Source: Enteractinococcus fodinae
GTDB taxonomy: Bacteria; Actinomycetota; Actinomycetes; Actinomycetales; Micrococcaceae
Assembly (NCBI RefSeq): GCF_031458395.1
Contig: NZ_JAVDYJ010000001.1
Coordinates: 2,418,001 to 2,482,000, forward strand
Direction of reading: 5' to 3'
Length of the DNA: 64,000 nucleotides
Shown here: positions 17,371 to 25,750 of the stretch, piece by piece
Position numbering within the stretch: position 1 is the stretch's first letter
Layout of the letters: every line of letters starts with the position of its first letter
The notes under the pieces: generated by a model
Database searches by the model: none
Seen by the model: the letters and a program-made list of their open reading frames with translations, nothing else
What the model was told of the DNA's origin: nothing
Translations under genes and position numbers: made by a program

Positions 17371-18390
17371 ATGAGTCATAACACCATGGAGATCCTTAAC
17401 GGTGAAGAACGTGCCCCCTCCAAGAAGAAAAAAGCTCTCTTTTGGACTCTGGGTGCGTTCTTAGTCGTTTTGTTGATCGCAGGCGCTATTGTCTGGGCTG
17501 CCCTGTCGAAATTGCAAGATTTCGAAACCATCGAAAGCGCGTTCCCGGATAATTCCCTCCGCCCGGCTGCTTCCGAACCCGCGGAGGGCGAAGACGATGC
17601 GTCGATGAACATTCTGCTGCTCGGCTCCGATTCGAGAGCTGACACCTCGACTCCGGTACTTGATGATATCGGCAACCGTGCTGACACCATCATGGTGGCT
17701 CACATCCCGTCGGATCGTAGCGGTGTGCAGATCATGTCGATCATGCGTGACTCCTGGTTAGAAATCCCTGGCCACGGGCACGCCAAGATCAACGCGGCCA
17801 TGGCTTATGGTGGTGTCCCCCTGATGGTCCAGACCGTTGAAGGCCTCCTCGATCAACGCATTGATCACGTCGCGGTAGTCGATTTCAATGGCTTCCAGAA
17901 TATGACTGACGCTCTTGGCGGCGTGCGAATCAATAACCCCCGTGCGTTTGGTGTCCGTGGCACAGAATTCGCTCAGGGTCCTATCAACCTCAACGGTGAA
18001 GAAGCATTGAAGTTCGTCCGCAGCCGCGACTTCGCAGACGGTGACTACACTCGCGTCGAGAACCAGCAATTATTCATGCGGAGCATGGCTGGTGAGATCC
18101 TGTCACGCGATACTATTACCAACCCGGGCAAACTGAACGACCTGGTGGAAGCGACGACTCCTTATGTGGCCCTCGATGGCGACTTCGGTGCTGGAACCAT
18201 GGTTGGTTTGGGCACCTCAATGTCTTCAGTGCGAGCCAATGATATCACCAGCTTCACGCTGCCCACCGCCGGGTTGGGCACCGAAGGTGGTGGACAATCA
18301 GTTGTCTACGTGGATTGGGATGAACTCGAGGAAGTTCAAGAACGCTTCAAGAATGATGATCTCGCTGATTATCAGCCTGATCCCCGCTAA
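17371..18390 (+). CDS. LytR-CpsA-Psr (LCP) family glycopolymer ligase
   Basis: This 339-residue protein has a short cytoplasmic tail, one membrane helix (about residues 25-46, 'WTLGAFLVVLLIAGAIVWAA') and an extracellular LCP domain. Domain landmarks are 'MNILLLGSDSRAD', 'RADTIMVAHIPSDR', 'IMSIMRDSWLEIPGHGHAKI', 'MVQTVEGLLDQRIDHV' and 'ALKFVRSRDFADGDYTRVE'. These carry the conserved Arg and Asp residues that bind polyprenyl pyrophosphate. LCP proteins attach undecaprenyl-linked polymers to peptidoglycan, so next to a Wzy-dependent locus it is the likely anchor for this polysaccharide. It appears leaderless and is followed by a strong terminator. Confidence 0.93.
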   Translation: MSHNTMEILNGEERAPSKKKKALFWTLGAFLVVLLIAGAIVWAALSKLQDFETIESAFPDNSLRPAASEPAEGEDDASMNILLLGSDSRADTSTPVLDDIGNRADTIMVAHIPSDRSGVQIMSIMRDSWLEIPGHGHAKINAAMAYGGVPLMVQTVEGLLDQRIDHVAVVDFNGFQNMTDALGGVRINNPRAFGVRGTEFAQGPINLNGEEALKFVRSRDFADGDYTRVENQQLFMRSMAGEILSRDTITNPGKLNDLVEATTPYVALDGDFGAGTMVGLGTSMSSVRANDITSFTLPTAGLGTEGGGQSVVYVDWDELEEVQERFKNDDLADYQPDPR

Positions 18391-18417
18391 AAACTTTACG
18401 GCCCTGTAACGGATCAG

Positions 18418-18456
18418 AAATGTGCATCGTCCTTTGGGCGGTGCACATTTTTATTT
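18418..18456 (+). terminator. Intrinsic terminator after LCP gene
   Basis: Perfect 9-bp arms AAATGTGCA (18418-18426) and TGCACATTT (18442-18450) enclose a 15-nt loop and are followed by TTATTT. The hairpin begins 28 bp after the LCP stop. Confidence 0.85.
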
Positions 18457-18578
18457 CACCAGCCCCCTTGTCATCGGCCTTCGTTGCATTCGTTCGGCTA
18501 TTCCCTCAGCTAGTGCGACAACGTAAAGTGACGAGTCCTAGGCCTATTAGAAGCCCAGGTTATGAAAGGAGTAGTGAC

Positions 18579-18872
18579 GTGACTGAGAACGACCCAGAAG
18601 TACTTGGCGATATTGACGGCCCGGATCTAGAACGACCAAAAGACGGCCGCGATGCTCAGCCGCCTGAAGAAGGCTCATCCGATTACCCCGAGACATTAGA
18701 TGCACAAGATCCGCTGCGCAATGACCAAGTGGTGCTCAGCGAAACCGATAGCCCAACCACTGTGACAGGACAAGCTGCAGAACCGTTGGCGGAAGATGAC
18801 TGGGCGCTTGAAGAGCAGCAAGTGCTTGAGGAAGACGAGTTCGAAGAAACGTTCCCCGAGGACACCGACTAA
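18579..18872 (+). CDS. Small acidic hypothetical protein
   Basis: This is a 97-residue protein from GTG 18579, chosen because AAAGGAG (18565-18571) sits 7 nt upstream; a longer frame from 18420 runs through the preceding terminator. It is extremely acidic and low in hydrophobic residues ('EVLGDIDGPDLERP', 'WALEEQQVLEEDEFEE'), with no signal peptide or membrane helix, so it is probably a disordered cytoplasmic protein. I did not recognise a family. It is a single-gene unit bounded by terminators at 18418 and 18891. Confidence 0.65.
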   Translation: MTENDPEVLGDIDGPDLERPKDGRDAQPPEEGSSDYPETLDAQDPLRNDQVVLSETDSPTTVTGQAAEPLAEDDWALEEQQVLEEDEFEETFPEDTD

Positions 18873-18890
18873 GTTTTTAACCCAAACAAG

Positions 18891-18916
18891 TGCGGGCCCA
18901 AATTTCTGGGCCCGCA
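18891..18916. terminator. Bidirectional hairpin between convergent genes
   Basis: TGCGGGCCCA (18891-18900) and TGGGCCCGCA (18907-18916) form a perfect 10-bp stem with a 6-nt loop. It lies between the stop of the acidic protein gene and the stop of the aldo/keto reductase gene. T-rich sequence lies on the left flank (GTTTTTAA), so it would act best as terminator for the minus-strand gene but may serve both. Confidence 0.7.
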
Positions 18917-18935
18917 GTTGCTGTGTCTAGGGAGT

Positions 18936-19880
18936 TTAGAGAAACTTCTGTGAAGCCTCGTCCAGTCGAGCGACATGCTCTGGATAGAGCCGTACGTCGC
19001 TGGCTGCTATAAGTGCGTCAAGCTGTTCGGGGACTCGGGCTGAAGCGATCGGGGCAGTTACATCTTTCGCGAGCAACCATGCCAGCGCGACCGAAGCTGG
19101 CTCGTGATCGAGCTCCTCGGAAATCCCAACCAAGGCGCCCACGAGATCCAGGGCGTCTTCATTGGCGAACTGTGCCAGCTGTCCCGCACGATCCGAACCT
19201 TCAAAGTCTTCCAGTGACTGGTATTTACCGGTCAGTAATCCGGCCGCTAATGAATAGTATGGGAAGACAGCCAGATTGTGCTGCTCTGCGAGCTCACCGT
19301 AGCCATCGGTACCTTCGACGTCGCTGCGGTGGGCCAGGGAGTAGTTCGGCTGGATAGCGGCCGGGACTGTCAGGCCTCCTTCCTGCGCCGCAGCAATCCA
19401 CGCTGCTTGGCGCTCTGGCGAGAGGTTAGACAGCCCAATATGGCGAACCTTCCCGTCTTTGACCAGCGCATCGAAAGTGCGAGCCAGTTGCTGCGGGGAC
19501 TGTGATTCATCGTCGTAGTGGGCGTAGTACAAATCAATGTAGTCAGTCTGCAACCGAGCCAGGGAGGCTTCGACAGCCTCGTTAACGTTTTCGGGTGTGA
19601 GTCCAGGCTGTTCTTCCCAGCCGGCAACCTTCGTTGCTAAGAAGACCTTGTCACGGTTGCCGCGTGCTGCAAAGTAGTTCCCGAGGATAGCTTCGGATTC
19701 GCCACCGCTATTGCCTGGTGCCCATTGTGAGTAGCTATCTGCCGTATCGACATGTGCACCTCCGGCATCCAGAAATGCGTCGAGCACTGCGAAGGTGTCA
19801 TCTTCGCTAGAGGTCCAGCCGAACGTGTTGCCACCGAGTGCTAGTGGCACGTCTGGGTTGATGAGTTGTTTATCAGCCAT
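18936..19880 (-). CDS. Aldo/keto reductase
   Basis: This 314-residue (beta/alpha)8 oxidoreductase has the catalytic tetrad visible: Asp and Tyr in 'HVDTADSYSQWAPG', Lys in 'KVFLATKVAGWEE' and His in 'YYAHYDDESQ'. The NADPH-binding C-terminal part has 'APIASARVPEQLDALI'. The closest pattern is the YghZ/Tas/PdxI-like group of general aldehyde/ketone reductases. The physiological substrate is unknown. The start has AAAGGA 5 nt upstream. It is a single gene, transcribed toward the hairpin at 18891. Confidence 0.9.
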   Translation of the reverse strand: MADKQLINPDVPLALGGNTFGWTSSEDDTFAVLDAFLDAGGAHVDTADSYSQWAPGNSGGESEAILGNYFAARGNRDKVFLATKVAGWEEQPGLTPENVNEAVEASLARLQTDYIDLYYAHYDDESQSPQQLARTFDALVKDGKVRHIGLSNLSPERQAAWIAAAQEGGLTVPAAIQPNYSLAHRSDVEGTDGYGELAEQHNLAVFPYYSLAAGLLTGKYQSLEDFEGSDRAGQLAQFANEDALDLVGALVGISEELDHEPASVALAWLLAKDVTAPIASARVPEQLDALIAASDVRLYPEHVARLDEASQKFL

Positions 19881-20035
19881 GCAATCCTTTCGAGGGAATA
19901 CTATCGTGAAATCCTGCTTGCCCTAGCGTAGTGGTTTCAGCGCCGATTGCAGGGGTGATGGTCGACACTTGCATCGCTGGGACGAAGTTTAAACATAAGC
20001 TAAGCGGTAGTCCGCCATTGAAGGAGTGCCGAGGT

Positions 20036-21295
20036 ATGTCGATCAAACGCCAACTGCCAAATCCCAAACAACTACGGGAATTAGTGCAATTCAAAAAGCC
20101 CGAATTCAATGCAGTGAAGCGGCGGTTGGATAAGGCACTGACCGTCGAGGACCTGCGCAAGATCGCAGAACGTCGTACGCCGAAAGCGCCATTTGATTAC
20201 ACGGATGGATCTGCGGAAGGTGAGATTTCCTACCAGCGGGCCAGACAGGCGTTTCAAGACATTGAGTTCCACCCTGAGATCCTCAAACCCACCCCGAATA
20301 TCGATACTTCAGTAGAGATTCTTGGCGGGCCCAGTGCGTTGCCCTTCGGAACGGCTCCGACCGGGTTTGCACGCATGATGCAGACCGAAGGTGAGATCGC
20401 CGGGGCCGGTGCGGCAGGCGCTGCTGGCATACCCTTTACGTTGTCCACCCTGGGCACCGTTTCGATTGAAGAAGTGAAAGCCGTGAACCCGCAGGGGCGG
20501 AATTGGTTTCAGCTATATCTGATGAAAGACCGGGACATCTCCTACGGCCTGGTGGAGCGAGCTGCCGCAGCAGGTTTCGATACGTTGTTCTTCACGGTCG
20601 ACACCCCGATTCCTGGCAACCGGATGCGCGATACCCGCAATGGGTTCTCGATCCCGCCGCAGCTGACCGTTAAGACCGTGCTTGATGCACTGCCGCGACC
20701 GGAGTGGTGGATGAATTTTCTCACCACTCCACAGCTCGAGTTTGCTTCCCTTGCCAATACGGGCGGCACCGTGGCTGATCTGATTGGCGCTGCGTTCGAC
20801 CCCACGATTTCGGAAACCGACCTCGACATTATCCGCCAGATGTGGCCTGGCAAGATCGTGATCAAAGGCATCCAGACTCTCAAGGATGCTCAGCGCATGG
20901 TCGATGCTGGCGTTGATGGCATCGTGTTGTCCAACCATGGAGGTCGCCAGCTCGACCGTGCACCGGTCCCCTTCCATCTGTTGCCAGATGTTGCCCGCGA
21001 ATTGGGCAATGACACGACCATCATGTTGGATACCGGTGTAACCAACGGCGCAGATATCGTCGCAGCTCATGCTCTTGGTGCTGACTTCGTCTTGGTTGGC
21101 CGAGCCTGGCTCTACGGTCTGATGGCAGGTGGTCGAGCCGGCGTCGACAAGATGATCGAGATTATGTCTGCCGAGATCCGCCGGACCATGGGGCTCTTGG
21201 GTGCAGCCAGCATCGAAGAACTGAACCCATCTCACGTCACGCAGCTGACCCGACTGGTGCCCCGTGAGACATCCTCGCGCGTCCGAGCTGAATAA
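20036..21295 (+). CDS. lldD: FMN-dependent L-lactate dehydrogenase / alpha-hydroxy-acid oxidase
   Basis: The product of about 419 residues starts at ATG 20036 with AAGGAG 9 nt upstream; the longer open frame from 19931 lacks support. The family signature with the catalytic His, '[15 protein letters not shown]', is near residue 300. The N-terminal '[19 protein letters not shown]', the middle '[17 protein letters not shown]' and '[11 protein letters not shown]', and the FMN-phosphate region '[18 protein letters not shown]' all match. Members oxidise L-lactate to pyruvate, feeding the respiratory chain. Mycolate- and sugar-linked relatives (MftD-like) look similar, but no mycofactocin genes are near, so the lactate role is favoured. 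Confidence 0.87.
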   Translation: MSIKRQLPNPKQLRELVQFKKPEFNAVKRRLDKALTVEDLRKIAERRTPKAPFDYTDGSAEGEISYQRARQAFQDIEFHPEILKPTPNIDTSVEILGGPSALPFGTAPTGFARMMQTEGEIAGAGAAGAAGIPFTLSTLGTVSIEEVKAVNPQGRNWFQLYLMKDRDISYGLVERAAAAGFDTLFFTVDTPIPGNRMRDTRNGFSIPPQLTVKTVLDALPRPEWWMNFLTTPQLEFASLANTGGTVADLIGAAFDPTISETDLDIIRQMWPGKIVIKGIQTLKDAQRMVDAGVDGIVLSNHGGRQLDRAPVPFHLLPDVARELGNDTTIMLDTGVTNGADIVAAHALGADFVLVGRAWLYGLMAGGRAGVDKMIEIMSAEIRRTMGLLGAASIEELNPSHVTQLTRLVPRETSSRVRAE

Positions 21296-21458
21296 CGTCC
21301 ACCGTCCTCTATCGGTGGTGCTGTCCATCGCCTCGTCGATAAGCACCGCAGGATTTCTTGCTTCAAGGTTGAGCGTGTAGGCGCGCCAATGGTTTCCAAG
21401 ACGGGACCTGCGCAATAGTGTGCAACTAATACCCTGAAAGCCCTAGGAAGGTTCCTTC

Positions 21459-22286
21459 ATGACCACTTGGTTGATTACTGGCTGCTCAAGCGGCTTCGGC
21501 CGCGCACTTGCCCAGCGTGTTTTAGAGGCCGGGGATAAGGCTGTGATCACGGCACGGAACACTGAGTCTGTGGCTGATCTCGCCGAGGCCTACCCGGATA
21601 CTGCCCTGTCGGTGCCGTTAGACGTTCGCAACGAAGAGCAGATTGAGTCGACGGTCGATGCAGCCCGCCAGCACTTCGGTGCGATAGATGTGCTGGTCAA
21701 TAACGCCGGCTACGGATACCGTGCCGCGGTGGAAGAAGGCGAACCCGAGGCGATCCGCGACTTGTTCGACACGAACTACTTTGGTGCTGTCAACATGATC
21801 AATGCTGTGCTGCCGCTGATGCGCGAGCAGGGCAACGGCATGATCATCAACATCTCGTCTATTGCTGGCCAACGCAGCGCACCCGGATCGGGATACTATG
21901 CCGCATCCAAGGCTGCGCTGGAATCAACCTCCGAAGCGCTACGCCAGGAGGTCGCTCCGTTGGGTATCCGTGTCTCGATTGTCCAGCCCGGCCCCTTCCG
22001 CACGGATTTCTTTAGCCGTTCCCTCAAGCAGGCTGATACTGCACTAGAGGCCTATGCTGAGACCGCCGGGAAGCGTCGAAAAGAAAACGATTCCTCGATA
22101 GATACCAAGCCGGGCGATCCGGACCGTGCTGCCGCTGCCATCATGCAGCTAGCCCAACTGGAAGATCCGCCTATGCGCTTGGTCTTAGGCAAGGCCGCGA
22201 ACAGAGTTGCCGAGACCGACCTAAATCAGCAGCTCGATGATCTGATGGAATGGGAACACATCGGGCTGAACACCGATTTTGCTTAA
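21459..22286 (+). CDS. Short-chain dehydrogenase/reductase
   Basis: This 275-residue classical SDR has 'LITGCSSGFGRALAQ' (the T-G-x3-G-x-G cofactor loop at residue 7), 'VLVNNAGYGY', the catalytic Ser in 'INISSIAGQRSAPG' and 'YYAASKAALES' (Y-x3-K). An Arg after the second strand ('ITARN') suggests NADP(H). The substrate is unknown. Ribosome binding site AGGAAGG lies ahead of the ATG. The stop codon overlaps the stop of the convergent downstream gene in a shared TTAA. Confidence 0.9.
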   Translation: MTTWLITGCSSGFGRALAQRVLEAGDKAVITARNTESVADLAEAYPDTALSVPLDVRNEEQIESTVDAARQHFGAIDVLVNNAGYGYRAAVEEGEPEAIRDLFDTNYFGAVNMINAVLPLMREQGNGMIINISSIAGQRSAPGSGYYAASKAALESTSEALRQEVAPLGIRVSIVQPGPFRTDFFSRSLKQADTALEAYAETAGKRRKENDSSIDTKPGDPDRAAAAIMQLAQLEDPPMRLVLGKAANRVAETDLNQQLDDLMEWEHIGLNTDFA

Positions 22287-23221
22287 CTCTCCGGGGATTC
22301 GAGTTCGAGGGCAGATGCTCTTTCTTGATCAGCTCGTCGCCCCCACATCAGCAGCACTGCCCCGGCGGCTAGCAGAAGAGCCCCGCCTATGAACAGTGTG
22401 CTGGAGATCGAACCGGCTTGGGCCAGACTATGCTCAGTGGTTTCTACTGGCGAGGCAGTAGGTACCACGCCTTGTGGGTGATCCCAGGGAACTGACTCTG
22501 TGAGGAGCTCTCCCCACACTTTCGGGGTAGCGTCTTCCCTGAACGTTCCATCGCCGACATCAAGAATCACCGGTTGCCCAAAGTAATACGTGACGGTCCC
22601 GGAATGTACCCCGGGCTCCTCTGCGGCCTCAGGATCGGTTGGTGCCGATGGCGCTACTCGTTCCGGGCTCTCTGTCGTGCTTGCCGGTGGCGCGGAGACT
22701 TCAGGGTCAGTCAGGCCCATTGGGGCAGTTGGTGTATGAAGTTCCGTGGGATCTTCAGAGCTGATTGCTTCCCAGGGAGGTGGCGGAGTTTTCGGAGCGC
22801 TAGGTTCGCTTGGATGTATGGGCACTGAAAGCTTTGGCGACTCGACCGGGGTAAGGGGTTTCGTGGTTTCGGTAGGGTGCGCTGGATTCTTCGGCGGCAC
22901 TGGAGCGGTGGGTTGTACAGGATCTGTGGGGGTTTTCGGGATCGGAGATTGCTTCGGATCCAACGGGGCTTGAGGGTCTGCTTTGGCTGGCGGATCGATC
23001 GGATCCGTAGGTTTGGGAGCTGTGGGCTCCGCAGACTCTGATGGGGGCGTAGGATCAGCCAGCTCATCATTGCCTACCGTGATGGTCTCCGACGTTTCGG
23101 CGCGAGGTGTAGACGTTTTATCGAGGGAATTTGTGTCATGCTCGGCATACGCTGGGACAGCATGTGCTGCTGCAATCAGCACGCCGATGGCACTCGCAAC
23201 GAGCGGTGAACGGAGCTTCAT
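22283..23221 (-). CDS. Secreted Pro-rich cell-surface protein with variant sortase-like tail
   Basis: This 312-residue protein has a signal peptide ('SAIGVLIAAAHAVPAYA', cleavage after AYA). Residues about 50-190 are dominated by Pro, Thr, Ser, Glu and Lys with repeated P-T/S-x-P units. The C-terminus carries 'LAQAGS', a hydrophobic helix ('LFIGGALLLAAGAVLLMW') and a basic GRRADQER stretch. This has the architecture of a sortase substrate, but the motif LAQAG deviates from LPxTG or LAxTG at the Thr. It may be a poorly sorted or directly membrane-anchored surface protein. It resembles its upstream neighbour in signal peptide and layout, suggesting paralogy. Confidence 0.6.
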   Translation of the reverse strand: MKLRSPLVASAIGVLIAAAHAVPAYAEHDTNSLDKTSTPRAETSETITVGNDELADPTPPSESAEPTAPKPTDPIDPPAKADPQAPLDPKQSPIPKTPTDPVQPTAPVPPKNPAHPTETTKPLTPVESPKLSVPIHPSEPSAPKTPPPPWEAISSEDPTELHTPTAPMGLTDPEVSAPPASTTESPERVAPSAPTDPEAAEEPGVHSGTVTYYFGQPVILDVGDGTFREDATPKVWGELLTESVPWDHPQGVVPTASPVETTEHSLAQAGSISSTLFIGGALLLAAGAVLLMWGRRADQERASALELESPES

Positions 23222-23577
23222 AGTGGGTTCCTAAGGTGTGCTAGGTGAACCGCCGGACTAGAGCATCCAACTCCCAGAAGAATGTTCGCGCCAACTATCT
23301 CTCAAGGCCAGAGACACCATGAATTGTGCTATATCTCACGACAAGATTGCGAGGAATTGGCATATTGGCGCATACTGCCTAGATGATTGTTGGACAACTC
23401 GGAAAGCGCTTTCGGTATTAGTTGATTTCGCAACTTTTACCGCACCTACTCAAGCGTGCAATTCTTCCCCACTCACACGCATAAACGGGAGTTTCGTGGT
23501 TACCGAAGCCTAGGTTGCACTCACGTCAACCTGCGGCCACCGCCGCGGGCTAGGGTTACGACATCCTTCTGCGAGCA
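23222..23577. other. Spacer between two surface-protein genes
   Basis: There are 356 bp with no supported gene. The stretch 23380-23500 is AT-rich and could hold the promoter for the Pro-rich protein on the minus strand. No clear terminator or repeat was seen. Confidence 0.4.
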
Positions 23578-24582
23578 TCAGTCTCGTTTGGCGCGTCTCC
23601 CACGAGGCGCTGCCTCCTTAGCACGCAGGCGCTTGGAGACCAGAACGAGTCCGGTAGCCAGTATCAGCACACCGCCGATTGCCAGCGCCGCTGAGCTCGC
23701 TCCGGTTGCGGGCAGTGGACCTTTGTCGGACCGCTCGGCCGACTCAATGCGCTGCTTTTCGCGCTCTGTGTTTTGAGGCTCTTCGTCTTTGGATGCTCTG
23801 TCCTCTGGCTCTGGAGAGTCCTCAGGCTCTGGTGAGCTGTCATCCCGGACTGTGTCCGAGGGTTCTATTGTGGAAATCTCTCGCGGCTCTGGTGGGATGT
23901 CTCGCTGCTCTTCGTTGGCTGCTTGAGCTCCGCCCTGCTCAGCGGGCACGCCCTCAGCTTCTAGCCGGGGTGGACTGTTCGCCTCGAGGGCGTCATCAAG
24001 GACCGTGGGGAACGCTGCAGCTCGTGACTCCTCCCGTGCAGGTGCCGTTTGATCAGCAGAACTCTCATCCTGTGAAGCTGTGCTACTCGTAGAGTTGGAG
24101 CTCTGTGAGACTGATGTCAGGCCGGTTGCAGAACTCCGGCTCTGCGGACTCGGGGTCTCCCCCACTGAGGCATTCCGTGGAGTGATTGCTGCTTCGTCAG
24201 GTAACTGTTCAGCGGGTACTGCAGAGAAGAGTTCTACGGAATCTGTAAGGGGCGTTTCTTCGACCGGCTCGGTCGGCTCGTCAGGCACCACAGTCTCGAC
24301 CTCGACCGGAGCTTCGGCCTGCTCTGTGACACGCTCTGGTTCCGTCTGCTCAGGAGTTGGCGTCACAGTTTCTGCGTCGACTTCGTGGTCGGCCTGCTCC
24401 TCTTCTGCCGGGTCGGTCTCGGGGGCATCCGGCTCGTCGGTGTCTTCGTCCGGTTCGACCTCTATGCTCGCTGTGATGCGAAACGTCACGGGTTCGAGGT
24501 CGTCGGCATGGGCAGGAACGATGCTCGCAGCGGCAATGAGGCTTGCCACTGCGCTAGCAGAAACGACCGGAAGTAATTTCAT
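23578..24582 (-). CDS. LPXTG-anchored acidic cell-surface protein
   Basis: This 334-residue protein has a signal peptide ('SLIAAASIVPAHA') and a long Glu/Pro/Asp/Thr/Ser-rich low-complexity region (residues 30-290, e.g. 'EPDEDTDEPDAPETDPAEEE'). It ends in a canonical sorting signal: 'LPATG', the hydrophobic helix 'ALAIGGVLILATGLVLV' and the basic tail 'KRLRAKEAAPRGRRAKRD'. A housekeeping sortase would link it to peptidoglycan. No folded domain was recognised; it may be a spacer-type or charge-masking protein. The sortase itself is not in the window. It lies between the PAP2-like gene and the Pro-rich protein gene on the same strand. Confidence 0.75.
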   Translation of the reverse strand: MKLLPVVSASAVASLIAAASIVPAHADDLEPVTFRITASIEVEPDEDTDEPDAPETDPAEEEQADHEVDAETVTPTPEQTEPERVTEQAEAPVEVETVVPDEPTEPVEETPLTDSVELFSAVPAEQLPDEAAITPRNASVGETPSPQSRSSATGLTSVSQSSNSTSSTASQDESSADQTAPAREESRAAAFPTVLDDALEANSPPRLEAEGVPAEQGGAQAANEEQRDIPPEPREISTIEPSDTVRDDSSPEPEDSPEPEDRASKDEEPQNTEREKQRIESAERSDKGPLPATGASSAALAIGGVLILATGLVLVSKRLRAKEAAPRGRRAKRD

Positions 24583-24776
24583 AACTGTCCCACATGGTCT
24601 CCGACGAGGTAGTAGAGCGAGAACGATCCCCTCCGTCTATGGAGGTTGGCTGTTCCCGTAGGTCAAATACTACTGAAAGATGCCCTGCATCACAGTCAGC
24701 AACGAGGAGTTTCTGCCACGATTCAGATGACCGAACTGGGAAACACCGGGCCGATCCCCACTACTGCCAATTACTC

Positions 24777-25433
24777 TCAGTCGATGGGTGCCTTCCGCTG
24801 CCGTGCTTCCGCCAAATTTTCTGCCATGCGTGCTTGGACTTTGATGAACATGTAGAGCAACCCGATCGCTCCGAGGCCTCCCAGGACTGCCCCGACCAGC
24901 ACGTCGTGGGGGAACTGATGGCCAGCAAGAATGCTGGCTACACCTTCGAGGACTGCCAGCGGAAAAACCAGATAAGAGGTCCACGGCACCGCAAAGGCCA
25001 GACCGACCGCCACCGCAAAAGCGATCACGGCAAAACTTGAGGGGTAGGCAAAGCTTTCATTGGCCGGACACCAGCCGCCAAGCTCTGTCAGGTGGCAGGG
25101 CCGGGGTTTGCCGTAGGTGTTCTGTAGGACGAAGCTGACGATCGTAATGGCTAGTGCGGTACCAGCGCCAAAAACTAACCGGATGAATGGGAGGTTTTCA
25201 CGTTGGACCCAGGTACGGATCAACATGATCACGTACAGCAGCCCCAGCACGATCATCACTATTGGGGAGATGACCTGGCCGATGGTAATCCAGGGGTCCA
25301 CTGCCATGGTGGCTGATAGCTCTGCACTCCACGATGGCACTGTGGTGAGCGCACCGATGGTTGCTGCAACTAGCAGCCACAGGAGAACCGGCCCAACGAT
25401 CTGTCTTGTCTGACCCAACTTACCCTCACACAT
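24777..25433 (-). CDS. PAP2-superfamily membrane protein with degenerate active site
   Basis: The 218-residue protein has about six membrane helices and the overall pattern of PAP2 lipid phosphatases: 'TYGKPRPCHL' before a short loop, 'FAYPSSFAVIAFAVAV', and 'AGHQFPHDVLVGAVLG' near the end. Against the family motifs K-x6-RP, PSGH and SR-x5-H-x3-D, the Lys (Q here), the PSGH His (F here), the SR Arg (S here) and the nucleophilic His (Q here) all appear replaced, while RP and the final Asp remain. The fold is supported but classical phosphatase activity is doubtful. The gene is first in line with two surface-protein genes on the same strand. Confidence 0.7.
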   Translation of the reverse strand: MCEGKLGQTRQIVGPVLLWLLVAATIGALTTVPSWSAELSATMAVDPWITIGQVISPIVMIVLGLLYVIMLIRTWVQRENLPFIRLVFGAGTALAITIVSFVLQNTYGKPRPCHLTELGGWCPANESFAYPSSFAVIAFAVAVGLAFAVPWTSYLVFPLAVLEGVASILAGHQFPHDVLVGAVLGGLGAIGLLYMFIKVQARMAENLAEARQRKAPID

Positions 25434-25562
25434 TCACACAACCGGCGGCACCTCCGCGAAATAGCGGGGCCATATCGTGTTAACTCTAACGGTCTGTAAG
25501 GAATATCTGCGACTAATTGTTCCTACGAGGGGGCTATTACTCGACGAACCCACCGGACACGC

Positions 25563-25667
25563 CTGAGGCCTCGAGTTCCGTAGAACCCGAGGCCTCAGTT
25601 ACGTCATCACTCACACCTTGAAGAGGTAGTACCTACTCTAAGAAACCTCCCTGATGGGGAGCTTACG
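25563..25667 (-). repeat. Structured intergenic element, copy 1
   Basis: On the plus strand: hairpin arms CTGAGGCCTCG (25563-25573) and CGAGGCCTCAG (25588-25598) with an inner GTTC/GAAC stem, then the conserved 37-nt box (25604-25640; core CACACCTTGAAGAGGTAG), then a loop motif CCTGATGGGGAGCTT (25650-25664) flanked by AAC and GTT. This copy lies between divergent genes, so it is not at the 3' end of an annotated gene. It lacks the A-run seen beside copies 2 and 3. Orientation follows the terminator polarity of those copies. Confidence 0.8.
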
Positions 25668-25721
25668 TTCATCTCAAATTTCAACGTGAATCGTCTGAGC
25701 AAAGACTGTGTGCCGTCGTGG

Positions 25722-25750
25722 TTTTCTCATTAGTATCCCTAATGAGAAAA
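25722..25750. promoter_or_regulatory. 12-bp inverted repeat, operator or hairpin
   Basis: TTTTCTCATTAG (25722-25733) and CTAATGAGAAAA (25739-25750) are exact reverse complements separated by TATCC. A partial third copy, TTTTCCCATTAAGG, follows at about 25760. The site sits in the divergent region between the PAP2-like and maleylacetate reductase genes, a typical place for a dimeric repressor operator; a hairpin is the alternative. Confidence 0.55.

Noticed and set aside
20513-21415. 300-codon frame antisense to lldD
   Set aside because: It mirrors the strongly supported FMN dehydrogenase and has His/Gln-rich shadow composition.
24080-24661. 193-codon Ser/Val-rich plus-strand frame
   Set aside because: Complement of the Glu/Pro-rich LPXTG protein gene, whose signal peptide and sorting motif confirm the minus strand.
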